Notes under the pieces: model-generated | Databases searched by the model: none | Told to the model about the DNA's origin: nothing | What the model saw: only the letters and a program-made list of their open reading frames with translations | Part shown: piece after piece, positions 54,909 to 64,000 of the stretch | How positions within the stretch are numbered: the stretch's first letter is position 1 | How the letters are laid out: each line of letters starts with the position of its first letter | Program-made: the position numbers and the translations under genes | Assembly (NCBI GenBank): GCA_004835665.1 | Contig: RBKR01000012.1 | Span: forward strand, 1,302,001 to 1,366,000 | Direction of reading: 5' to 3' | Origin: Phoma sp. XZ068 | Lineage: Eukaryota > Ascomycota > Dothideomycetes > Pleosporales > Didymellaceae | Length of the DNA: 64,000 bases

Positions 54909-57227
54909 ATGGTGTCCATGATTGACATCCAGCGAGAGCGTATGTCGCTGCATCCCGCGCGCATGCTGTCTGAGCCGCCCGCTGACCCCTCCCGCAGTCA
55001 TTCTCAACACCATCCGCCAGATGACCCGCGGCGACGTACGCACTCCCAGCCCGCGCCCAACCTGCGCCCAACTTGCTGACACGCCTGCAGTGGAAGGTCC
55101 TCATCGTCGACGAATTCTCCAAGAAGCTCATTGACAATGTCGTCAAGGAGGACGACATCCTCAACTCCAACATCACAAACATCGAGCGCCTCGAGGACCG
55201 CCGCGAGACACAGCGCGACATGGACGCCATCTACATCCTCACCCCCAAGCCGCACATTGTCGACTGCATGATGGCCGAGTTCGACACACGGCGATACCGA
55301 GGCTTCTTCCTGGTGTGGACCACCCTGCTCCCGCCGCCGCTGAAGGAGCGCATCGACCGCTCGCAGATGGCCCGCGACCAGATCAGGGCCTTTCGCACCG
55401 TCCACCTCGACTACCACCCCCAGGAGTCGCACCTCGTCACCTTCAAGGACCCCTGGAGCTTCCCCACCCTCTTCCACCCCGACTGCAACAACCTGGTCGT
55501 CCGCCACATGGAGGAGATGGCTGAGAAGGTAGGCACACCAACCTGCAGCCTTGAGCTGAGCTGAGCTGAGCTGAGCATTATAGATCACCGGCGTCTGCGT
55601 CGCACTGGGCGAGTACCCCATCGTTCGCTACTACCGACCACGCACCCCCACACACGAAGCTAGCGTCCTCTGCTCACACCTCGCCCGCTTCGTGCAGGAC
55701 AAGCTCGACATGTACGCCCAATTCAACCAGGACTTCCCGCCGCCGTCCAATCGCCCACGTGGCGCTCTCTTCATCACAGACCGATCCATGGACCTCTACG
55801 CTCCCTTCCTGCACGAGTTCACATACCAGGCCATGGCACTCGACCTGCTCCCCATCAACGACACCGACAAGATTACCTACCGCGCGGTTGTGAATGAGGA
55901 CGACCCAGGTGCCGAAGAAAAGGAGATGGAGATCAGCGACAAGGACAAGATCTGGGTCGAGAACCGCCATCGCCACATGAAGGATACCCTCGGCAAGCTC
56001 ATCAGCGACTTCCAGAAGTTCATCGCCGACAACCCAAACTTTACCAACCAAGACGCACAGAACGCAGCAGGCATGAACGGGTTGAACGCGATCAAGGATA
56101 TGATAGCCGGCCTGCCGCAGTTTCAGGAGATGAAGGAATCGTACACACTGCACCTAGGCATGGCTGAGAAGTGCATGGAGATATTCCAACGACACAAGCT
56201 CCCTGACCTGGCCTCCGTCGAGCAATGCCTGGCTACTGGCCTGGACGAAGACTACCGCAAGGCCAAGAACATGGCCGATCAGGTCGTGCGAACATTGGAC
56301 GACGAAGCAGTGACGCCAGCCGACCGATTGCGTTTGATCGCCCTCTACATTCTGTTCCGGGATGGCGTTCTCCCAGCCGACCTTCAAAAGCTCATCTTCC
56401 ACGCCCAACTACCGCCACCCGATATGGAAGTCATCCGCAACCTCGACCTCCTCGGAGCACGGGTAGCGAGGCAACTGAAAGAGAAACGCGACCCTCCACC
56501 ACCGCTCTTCCCTCGCAACGCCGCGCCACCACCAAACGCAGAAGAGTATGGTTTGTCAAGATTCACGCCCGCGCTGCAGGACATGCTCGAGGCGCACGTC
56601 AGGGGGTCATTGCCCCAGGATATCTTCCCATTCACAAAGGCAGCACCCGAAGACATGAACATGCAGGAGAGCGCACAGGCTTCCTCTCTGCGCTCCGCAA
56701 AACCCACCTGGGCGAAATCACGCCTCGCAAGCGTAGAGCCCCGCCAGCGCGTCATCGTCTTCATGGCCGGCGGCGCAACCTACTCCGAATCACGAGCCTG
56801 CTACGAAGTCTCCGAAAAGACCTCCCGCGACGTCTTCCTCGTAACCTCCCACATGATGAAACCGCAACTCTTCCTCCGCCAAATCGGCGACCTCAGCCAA
56901 CGCCGCGACCGCCTCCGCCTCCCCATCGACAGCCCTCAACCCACCGCCCCGAAACACCTCTTCGAAAAACCAGAGCCCCCGAAACCCGCTCCCCCGCCCG
57001 CAGGCGCAAAACCAATGCCCCAGGGCTTACCGTCCGCACCACGCGCAGGCGGCCCGAGACCTGGTGCTCCACCACAGCCGCCGACCGCGGCAATGGGCCA
57101 GATTAATCTTAATTCTGGGAGACCCGCGCCCAGTCCGGCGCCGAGTGGGAAACTTACAAAGGAGGACAAGGATAAAGACAAGGATAAGAAGAAGAAGAAA
57201 CATCATTTTTTTTCGTCGAAGCATTAG
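54909..57227 (+). CDS. SEC1: Sec1/Munc18 family protein of exocytosis
   Basis: Exons 54909..54939, 54998..55035, 55091..55528 and 55584..57227; 716 residues. SM proteins bind syntaxin-type t-SNAREs and SNARE complexes at the plasma membrane to promote exocytic fusion. The N-terminal domain begins MVSMIDIQRE, and WKVLIVDEFSKKLIDNVVK starts exon 3. Then ITNIERLEDRRETQRDMDAI and YILTPKPHIVDCMMAEF follow, with GALFITDRSMDLYAPFLHEF and LLPINDTDKITYRAVVNEDD in domain 2, and VIVFMAGGATYSESRACYEV in the C-terminal part. The tail is proline-rich, ending in a Lys/Asp block (KDKDKDKKKKKHHFFSSKH). Exons 1 and 2 are short (31 and 38 nt); intron 3 carries a (TGAGC)5 repeat over the branch region. Confidence 0.94.
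55552..55576 (+). repeat. (TGAGC)5 pentanucleotide repeat inside SEC1 intron 3
   Basis: Five TGAGC units in the 55-nt intron 55529..55583. Each junction reads GCTGA, the core of a fungal branch point (RCTRAY-like), so the repeat supplies several candidate branch sites ahead of the TATAG acceptor. Confidence 0.85.
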
Positions 57228-57364
57228 ATGACGGACGTTGATGGCTGTAGTTGATGGGTACGGATGCCTTGGTTCTTTTTTTTGCATCAGCATAGTTAGT
57301 ATAGGATAGTATCGCATGGTGCGGTATGGCATGGTATGGCGTTCGTTGTAGGATACCCATGTGG

Positions 57365-57426
57365 TTTCCGTTTTCCGTTTTCCGTCTTCTATTTTTCCGG
57401 TTTCTGGTTTCTGGTTTCTGGTTTGG
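57365..57426. repeat. Short tandem repeats, (GTTTTCC)n and (GGTTTCT)n
   Basis: About three units of GTTTTCC followed by about three units of GGTTTCT, within the first copy of the larger array. Confidence 0.7.
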
Positions 57427-57480
57427 CCTTGAGTCTGATTTAAGTTTGAGTTTGAGTTTGTTTGGGTTGAGCATGGCAAA

Positions 57481-57510
57481 GCGTAGCGTAGCGTAGCGTA
57501 GCGTAGCGTA
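57481..57510. repeat. (GCGTA)6 pentanucleotide repeat
   Basis: Six perfect GCGTA units, followed by a degenerate unit. Non-coding. Confidence 0.95.
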
Positions 57511-59019
57511 GTGTTGCGTAGATGTAGCTAGCAATTGTAGATGGTTATGATTCACAGTTTATCTGGGTTGACTTGTCTTTGTGTTTTCGCTAGAGGCAGT
57601 GAGGAGGTGGTGTCGGTTGTGGTGGTGGAGTGATGCTTTGCGGGTTTGCGGAGGGTATGAAGGAGGAGGAGAAGAAGGAAAGGGATCACTTCTTCGGTTG
57701 AAGCAGTAGACATTACGATTGACGTTGACGCTGATGATTTAGTCAATAGATATAGATAGATATATCTTGTTTCAATTGACTGACTTGTATGGTTTTGCAT
57801 CAGCATAGTACAGCGTGGCGTAGCACAGCATGGTTTGGCGTTCGTTTCGAGCACACTTATACGGTTTCTAGATTCAGTCGAGTTCGTACCTTGGCGTCGT
57901 GTAAGGACTTTTACTTCTTTGGTTGAAGCACAAGGCGTTGATGTTGATATCAACAACTTTCGTACATAGTTATAACACGAACCAAGTAAATCAAAACAAA
58001 AATATAACTGTTGTTTTATGTTAGTATTATATGGTATAGTATAGTGAGCATTATAGAATGCAATGTAGTGTTCGTTTACAGGATACCTATACTGGTTCTC
58101 GGTTTGCTTGAGTTTGGAATCGAGTATGGTGTGGTGTGTAAAGTAGAAAATTACATATGATCAAATAGTTATAATTGACACTGGCATGTTTTTGACACTG
58201 TGGTTTGTATTGTTAGGATAGAGGAAGGCTTCGCAAATATTCGCCAGGGAGGGAGGAGGCACCGCTTCTTTTTGTTAAAGTACTTTATATTAATATTGAC
58301 ATTAATGATTTATTAGGTATGCGTGTTCCATTATATTAATTTGCTGGTTTTTCTTTGCATCAGCATCGCAAAGTATAGCACGGTTTAGTGTCCGTTTACA
58401 GGATACCCATGCGGTTTATGGGTTGAGTTTGGGTTAAGCATGGCGTGGCATAAAGAACTCTCGTAATTAAATAGTCACGTATACGCCTTAGTCCTGTCAT
58501 ATTTTGCTTCGTTGTTGATGTAAAATCTCAAGTTTCTCTAACGCCACGCAGAAGACCAGTCGAGAGCTTACAAGGTGCACTGATAAGTACTAGCGCGGGA
58601 CGCCTTAATAACAAGGTGTGTAGATTGGGTTAGCGGAAGAAACGCTGTGAGGCAGCAGCCTTGCGGGGGAAAATTACACGGTCTCAGAGTCACGCCAGCT
58701 GACTTTCTTGCTTTGATTAGAGAAAAATTCGAATCCTTCCTGCGTGGCTTCGAGGTACAAGGACAAGTTGAGGAAGAGCTAGATTTGGACAATACACCCA
58801 CACACCCACACCCATACTTCCACAGTCATAGGGCTGAGGAGAAGAAAGACCTAGGGGCAGGGAAATTCACGGGCCATCACCATCACTATCGTTCCTCTGG
58901 ATAATCTGGAAACCCGCAACACACGCGCGCGCCTACCCAGTCTGCCTTCACCTCCTCCTCCAACTCAACCATCAATTCTCAGTTCAAATCAAATCGAATC
59001 TAAACCAGAAATTTGCACA

Positions 59020-59649
59020 ATGCCATCCTTCCTCAAAAAGCTCCTCCTAGGAAAAGAGCTGTCGAATCCATACGTGAATTCGTACCACGCCGGTCACACA
59101 TCGACAGGGAAACCGATGCCTTCTCCAACGGAAGTGGGAATGGGAGCGGGCATGGTATATCCCGTCTATCCGCAGCCGGCGGAGCATTTCCCGCCGCCGC
59201 CACAGGGGAGGGTGCAGACGAAGGGGGTTGCAGCATCGACGACGGTTGGCGCGCAAGGTGGAGCGCAAGATGTAGCGCAAACGGGGGATGAGGACCTTCT
59301 GGCTGAAGCTCGTCGCCTAGCAGGACGGGATCCAGTGACTGGTCGGCGTGTCCCTCCACGACCGTACAATCAGACCGCGGCTACAGAGAGCACAGGTACA
59401 AGCAGCGCAGCCGAGAGTAATCAGCCCGTGAGCAGCGATGGGAGAACGAATCCGTACGTCTTTGGCGGGGATGCGGCGATGGGGCGTGTGCATGCTGAGA
59501 CTGCGCGCAGGAGTGATGAGAAGGGTAGGAGGGGTGATGTTGTGCTGCGTGAGGCGAAGAGGGAGCAGCAGAGGGATGCGGTGACGGTGGCTGAGGAGTA
59601 TTTTGCACCGGCTCGACCGCCTGTGAGGGAGTTTTATGGCGGGGCGTAG
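59020..59649 (+). CDS. Uncharacterised 209-residue protein
   Basis: Single exon. The ATG is preceded by a typical fungal leader (TTTGCACA ATG). It opens with MPSFLKKLLLGKELSNPYVN, a short amphipathic helix, and continues with Pro/Gly/Ala-rich sequence and an Arg/Glu-rich C-terminal helix (VVLREAKREQQRDAVTVAEE). No signal peptide or membrane span. I know of no family. Dispersed charged repeats and low complexity suggest a mostly disordered protein. Moderately supported by length and start context only. Confidence 0.6.
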   Translation: MPSFLKKLLLGKELSNPYVNSYHAGHTSTGKPMPSPTEVGMGAGMVYPVYPQPAEHFPPPPQGRVQTKGVAASTTVGAQGGAQDVAQTGDEDLLAEARRLAGRDPVTGRRVPPRPYNQTAATESTGTSSAAESNQPVSSDGRTNPYVFGGDAAMGRVHAETARRSDEKGRRGDVVLREAKREQQRDAVTVAEEYFAPARPPVREFYGGA

Positions 59650-60648
59650 GTGAGAAGCATTTTCGGTTTCAATCCCAATATCAAGCCCATTTATACATAC
59701 AAGCACAGCGTGACTTAACCCCTCCAAATAGCGATTCCATTCTCAACCGCACAACCTAATCCTTAATTCTCCTCCTAGCAAGTCTAGCCTCAAGCGGCAT
59801 GCTGAAGGTGGAGTCTCACAATAACATTATAAGTACGAGTACAAGTATCCTACCCGCGGCATAAGAGTAAAGATAGCAAGTATTACTTTGTATTCCTTGT
59901 GTTTGTGGTAAGGAATAGCATATATCATATTGCAATTCTAAGCAATGCCAAAGAAACTAGTGCTATAGAATAAATAAGTAGAGTAGGTAACGCATTAAGT
60001 AAAGTAAAAAGTAACTTTCTATAGCTAAATATCCTACCCTATACTCATGAAGGATAAAGCATAACGAATAAGAAGTAATTGTAGACAGAAATAAATAACC
60101 CCCTTTCTTATAAGTTTATATAGGCATAAGATTGAAACTTGTCTGTATTCTTTTTCTATATTGTCTTTGTATTAATAGGGTTGTATATTGTTCCGTGGGA
60201 ATAGCTAGGATTATTTCAAAGGCTTAATACAGGAATATATGCAATGAGTTTAGGTCAGCATGGGGACGCCTGGGACTTGTATGAATATAGGATGTCTAAG
60301 CATAAAGTTTTTTAAAGTTGTTATAATCCAGGCAAATTGGTTTTGGCAGCGATAAGGAGGAAGTGGAAAGGGATGAGGGGGCTGACTGCGTGCCACGGCG
60401 AGAATAATTGATGCTACCATTCTGTTTGTACGTCAGCAAGCAATGGGAGGATTTTCATGTTGCATGGCACAGATCGGATTTCTAAAGACAACGGTTTATT
60501 TCTTGTAACGAATGGTCTATACCCCTGTATACCCTTCTTGAATATATACCATCCCCACCCCTTTCTCAACAAAAGTTCAAATATTTACAGTTTGAACGGA
60601 ATGATCATCGCATCTCTCCGGCGTGAACGCCTCATGAGATGAGCGCGC
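59650..60648. other. AT-rich spacer, RIP-like
   Basis: 1 kb without a supported gene. From about 59820 to 60340 it is strongly TA-enriched with few CpG, the pattern left by repeat-induced point mutation on an old repeat. Left end is 3' flank of the unknown gene, right end is 3' flank of the GH7 gene. Confidence 0.55.
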
Positions 60649-62115
60649 TTAGACGGCAGCGGCCTGGTTGAAAGTAGAGCCAATGGGGCCGAACTTGATG
60701 TTGCTGAAGACAACGCTGGAGTTGGGCGAGTTGGCCTCGACTTCCTTGGGTACACCGGAGGTAATGGGGCAGCTACCACGGGCGACACCGGGCTTGTTGG
60801 GGTCGGCGGTGGTGGGGTAGGAAGAGTCGAGCCAGAGCATGTTGACCGCGTGGTCGTCCCAGAGGGACATGACGAGGACGTGGCCACGGGCGAGCGAGGA
60901 AGCCATGGCGTTGAGGCCGCCGAGGTTGGCGAACGAGGAGGTGTCGCCGAAGGCGGACTTCTGGGCCTTGCAGAAGCTGTCGGTGATGGAGTTGCCGGTC
61001 ACACCAGAGATGGCGGAGTTGCTGTTCTTGAAGACCTTGCCGTTCTGCACATAGAAGCGCTTGATCTCGCTGACGGTGGAGCCGGAGCCGATGAATTGGG
61101 TGACGACGGTCATCTTGGACTTGGTGTCGAGGGTGGCGCCGGGGCCGTAGAAGTTCTTGACGCCCATGCGGTAGCTGTTGAAGTCGCAGCCGTCCTTGTC
61201 GCAGATGCCCTTGTAGCGGTTGTCGCCATCACCGCAGTCGATGCCAGTGCAGGCTACGAGACCGGTGCCCTTGCAAGGGTGAGGAGTGTAAGCGGTCGAG
61301 ATGGAGTTGGCCTCCCAGATATCCATCTCAGCGCAGCAGGCGCCAGTAGGGCCGGAACCGGCGTTGGAGTCGTTGGGAGATGGGACCCAGTTATCGCTGT
61401 TGGCCTTGCCGTTGATCCACTTGATGTCGTGGGGGCACTGGGAGTCGCAGTATCCTGTAGAAGTCAGTATTTTCGGGGGCATGGGATATGCAAGACTCAC
61501 CAGTTCCGTACTTGGCACCAGCAGCGTTGTTGCCCTTGCCGAGACCACCGTCGGCGGCCATCTCGACGAAGTAGAGAGCACCGTTCAGACCGCAAGGAAG
61601 GTTGGATGTGTCAACGTCGAAGGTGAACTCCTTGTTGACGAGGTTGAACATCTGGTACTTGGTGTCGGACTCCATGAGGAAGGTACGGGATCCGATGTTG
61701 GTTGAGAACGAGCCCTTGGTGACGAACTTGAGGGTCAAGGCATCGTTGGAAGTGGTGATACCGTAGGTACCTGGAAGAGTCAGCAAGATCTCCTAAATTC
61801 TTCGGTTCAGTACTTACCAGAGTAGTCAGCACCGTCAATGGCGCAGTTCTTCGCGCAGCTGGCACCGTCGGGGCAGAGGGTGGCATCCCAAGTGTTTCCG
61901 GTGTAGCAGTTGGTGTAGCCACCGACGTTATGAGCCCATCGCCAGTTGGAGTCGATCACAATAGGTGTAGACTTTGAGGTACAGCTGTTGCCACCAGTGC
62001 CAGTGCAGGTCTTCCAGTTGATCTTGGGGTGGGTCTCAGTTGTAGAGGTGCCGACCTGCTGAGCGCGGACGGCGCTCAGAAAAGTGAGCGAAGTGAGTGC
62101 GATAGACCTGTACAT
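60649..62115 (-). CDS. Secreted GH7 cellobiohydrolase (no CBM1)
   Basis: Exons 61818..62115, 61501..61770 and 60649..61454; 457 residues; introns of 47 and 46 nt. The signal peptide is MYRSIALTSLTFLSAVRA. The mature enzyme starts QQVGTSTTETHPKINWKTC, typical of GH7 cellobiohydrolase I. Catalytic residues lie in EMDIWEANS: nucleophile E232, D234 and acid/base E237. Other family blocks are WRWAHNVGGYTNCYTG, FLMESDTKYQMFNLVNKEFT, LPCGLNGALYFVEMAADGG, GVKNFYGPGATLDT and LVMSLWDDHAVNMLWLDSSY. The loops that make the tunnel and the GVARGSCPITSGVP region are present. The protein ends at the catalytic domain without linker or CBM1. It releases cellobiose from cellulose chain ends. Probable TATA box at 62181. 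Confidence 0.95.
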
Positions 62116-64000
62116 CTTGCCTGTTTGTCGAGAGGAGAATCTGTGTGATGATGGTCTGTCTTTGGCAAGGGCAATGGCCTTTATATAGAGATGGTGGGAG
62201 CTGGATGTAGTTGACGGTACGATAGTCATGTACCCATATGACCATGATATTGCGGCGCGCAAAGATCTCCATGACGGACTGCAGGAAAGCATTCGCCAGG
62301 GGCGCCTACGGGTCGTCGGGAGAGCTGACAGGAGTCCAAGTGCCAGAGAGATTGGGTATAGATGAAGTCCAATTCATTGTGGGGTAATCTGGAGAATAGC
62401 GTACATGATACTGCGGGATCGTTACCTGAAGCAGGTAGCTTGGAGCTGGGTAGTGGAGCCTCCAGCGGCTTCGCCACGGCTGTGTACTTGGTACAATAGT
62501 CTTAATTGGTGAGGGTCCTGCATAATCGCTGGCTTGACTTACATTGCAGGAAGATACTATCAGAAGAGGCGAAAAGGTTGATCAAAGCCGTACAATGTGC
62601 TTGCGGGAGTTTGAGCACAATCTCTACGTTGTTTCTGACATCTGGAGGCTCGAGCAACGATGTGTTTCATGCAGTCCTCCAATACTAGTCACTCGTTGAA
62701 AGTTCTACAGCTCATCGGCATCAGAGCAGGAGATCCTTGTCCATCTAGTGGTTTCGAAACCTAGCATGCGGCTATAGGCTGATTCAGGTACGCGAAACTG
62801 GATAGGCTTCCATTGGTTTCTTCCGGGCTACTTCTGGAAGGTAATATATGCAGTCGGTCATGAGGCTTGTGGATCATTCCTACTTGTGTCGCGTTGTTGA
62901 AATGCCATGATGGCTTGCAACGATGGGCCGGTACTACACGCTTGTTGGCATATAAGTGGTATACAAGATCTGCATTTCTATACAGCCTCCAAGGTTTTGC
63001 CATATTGAGACATCGCACAAGACGTCCAGTGTTATGCAACAGAGAAGTGATTAGCAAAATGCCCAGCACTTCGCCTGCGTTATGTTGTGCCTCCTGACAC
63101 CGGAATTGAGTTATCGTCCTGCGCAAGATTTGGCAAGCTTCCGGCGCAGCCGGGACGAGATGCCTTTGACCGCAGGACGTGCAATGCTTGAGGCTTAACT
63201 GCTGTACCCTGAAATGTTTGTAAAGTGGATGTTCCGAGCTTTCGGATAGTTGTTGCGCCTGATATATTGGGACCGGGATGTGCTCGGTAATGGTACAAGT
63301 CCCTGTTGTACCCATCCTGTGCAACTCGAGTGTCAGTGTGAATTTGGATACATCGCTTATTCACCGATACTGTTCAGCACCTATGTATGCAAAGAACGTC
63401 TGATCACTGAACCAAGATGCTGTTCGAAATCGTTACTGTTCAATGTTGACGTTGGCGATACTTGCCGGCACTGGACCGAAGATGGAGTTCAGCCTAATCA
63501 AAGTCATGCGGGCAATCTAAAAGCCGACCACTTGAGATCTCCAGATGACCTCCGCGGCAGTCTATACGATGATGATCCAGGTTGAACGGGTTCCACGTAG
63601 ACGTCCTTGCTTGCCGCACAGCCAACAAGTGAGGTCCCTCGATTTAGATTGTGCCGGATATTGAACTTGTAGAGCCGCAAGTGTCGACTGCCGGGGTGAA
63701 GAAGCCTGAATGTATATTCAATGTTGCACAAGCCAGCGAAACAAGCTGTCGCTCGACTCCTGAGCCCGCTCATCGTTGCTTGCTAGAAAAAGAGAGGCAA
63801 CGCGCAGCCGCGATCTGGGCAGACAGGTGATTGATGGCCCTCCCAGGTATAAGTGGTGGCCGCCGCCGATCCAAATGAACAAGCACCGAAGAGGTCGAAG
63901 AAGCTCAGTGACAAGCGCCGCTTGAGTTTGGTTGCAATGAGAGTGTGTTGTCATAAGGCGGGCGTGGAGGCTGACAAGCCGTACTAGTGTGTTCCTACGC
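62116..64000. other. Upstream spacer of the GH7 gene to window end
   Basis: 1.88 kb without a supported gene. A minus-strand open frame at 62761-63324 has no ATG context or recognisable sequence. The segment includes the GH7 promoter; the rest is unassigned. Confidence 0.5.
62181..62187 (-). promoter_or_regulatory. TATA box of the GH7 gene
   Basis: On the minus strand CTATATAAAGG, about 66 bp upstream of the ATG at 62115. A single CreA-type site (GTGGGG) lies upstream at about 62379, consistent with carbon repression but too short to be sure. Confidence 0.55.

Larger units (their letters stand above)
57281..58465. repeat. Degenerate tandem repeat array, about four diverged copies
   Basis: Anchors recur in order. 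TTTGCATCAGCAT occurs at 57281, 57794 and 58354. A (G/T)TTCGTTxxAGGATACC(C/T)AT-like block occurs near 57341, 58070 and 58391, with a weaker match near 57839. CTTCxTTGAAGCA-like blocks occur at about 57692 and 57915, with a decayed relative at 58264. Spacing between copies is 240-510 bp, so unit length varies. The third and fourth copies are clearly AT-richer than the first, consistent with point-mutation decay. No coding potential. Confidence 0.6.
57228..59019. other. Long repetitive 3' spacer of SEC1
   Basis: 1.79 kb without a supported gene. It holds short tandem repeats (57360-57520), then at least four degenerate copies of a longer unit (57280-58460), then plain sequence to the next gene. 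An open frame at 58647-58904 has no recognisable sequence and is not called. Confidence 0.6.

Noticed and set aside
56225..57106. 293-residue open frame overlapping SEC1
   Set aside because: Shadow frame of SEC1, which has strong family evidence over the same bases.
58647..58904. 85-residue open frame in the repetitive spacer
   Set aside because: Poly-His and low-complexity translation without domain features; lies in spacer upstream of another gene.
60850..61626. 258-residue plus-strand frame opposite the GH7 gene
   Set aside because: Antisense shadow caused by GC-rich third codon positions.
62761..63324. 187-residue minus-strand open frame in the GH7 upstream region
   Set aside because: No recognisable domain, no supporting context, and mixed composition; treated as chance.
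1..64000. CRISPR, prokaryotic operons, prophage, plasmid or mitochondrial features
   Set aside because: All genes are eukaryotic with spliceosomal introns; no repeat-spacer arrays or prokaryotic signals.

Overview
The window is 64 kb of nuclear DNA from a filamentous ascomycete. Dothideomycetes, probably Pleosporales, is my best guess (an inference from gene families and style, not from a search). The signs are short GT-AG introns of about 45-78 nt with CTAAC/CTGAC branch points, genes on both strands with no operons, and a mix of fungal housekeeping genes with HET, STAND-type, ankyrin and secreted cellulase genes. I rebuilt exon chains by hand, and every multi-exon model keeps phase across its joins; the gene at 1-1004 is cut by the window edge.

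Layout. 0-27.6 kb is gene-dense core genome: an unknown protein, deoxyhypusine hydroxylase (LIA1), Pol I subunit RPA12, cohesin loader SCC2/Mis4, ribose-5-phosphate isomerase, an aconitase-X protein, a DUF2985 membrane protein, a sterol-glucosyltransferase-like UGT, the NEDD8 E1 regulatory subunit ULA1, RAD18, a disordered protein, an ICL/PEP-mutase-family enzyme and an AA9-type LPMO. 27.6-39 kb looks accessory: wide spacers, a STAND-type N-terminal/TPR-like protein, a HET protein, a TDP2-like phosphodiesterase and a secreted orphan protein. 39-42.3 kb returns to small core genes (unknown 175 aa protein, secretory EF-hand protein, small membrane protein, ELP4). 42.3-47.3 kb is accessory again, with a tyrosine/serine-rich protein built by intron-exon duplication and an ankyrin protein. 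48.3-57.2 kb holds an F-box protein, KEI1, SUV3 and SEC1. 57.2-64 kb has degenerate tandem repeats, a TA-rich stretch that looks RIP-mutated, a small unknown gene and a GH7 cellobiohydrolase.

How they fit together. The core genes serve separate processes: translation factor maturation (LIA1) and tRNA modification/Elongator (ELP4), rRNA transcription (RPA12), chromosome cohesion and repair (SCC2, RAD18, the TDP2-like protein), neddylation (ULA1), membrane lipids and secretion (UGT, KEI1, SEC1) and mitochondrial RNA turnover (SUV3). The AA9 and GH7 genes are both secreted cellulose-degrading enzymes but lie 33 kb apart. The accessory genes have architectures associated with fungal allorecognition and innate-immunity-like functions. 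The most unusual structure is the 43.4-44.7 kb gene, where a phase-1 intron plus a 111-nt exon is tandemly repeated.
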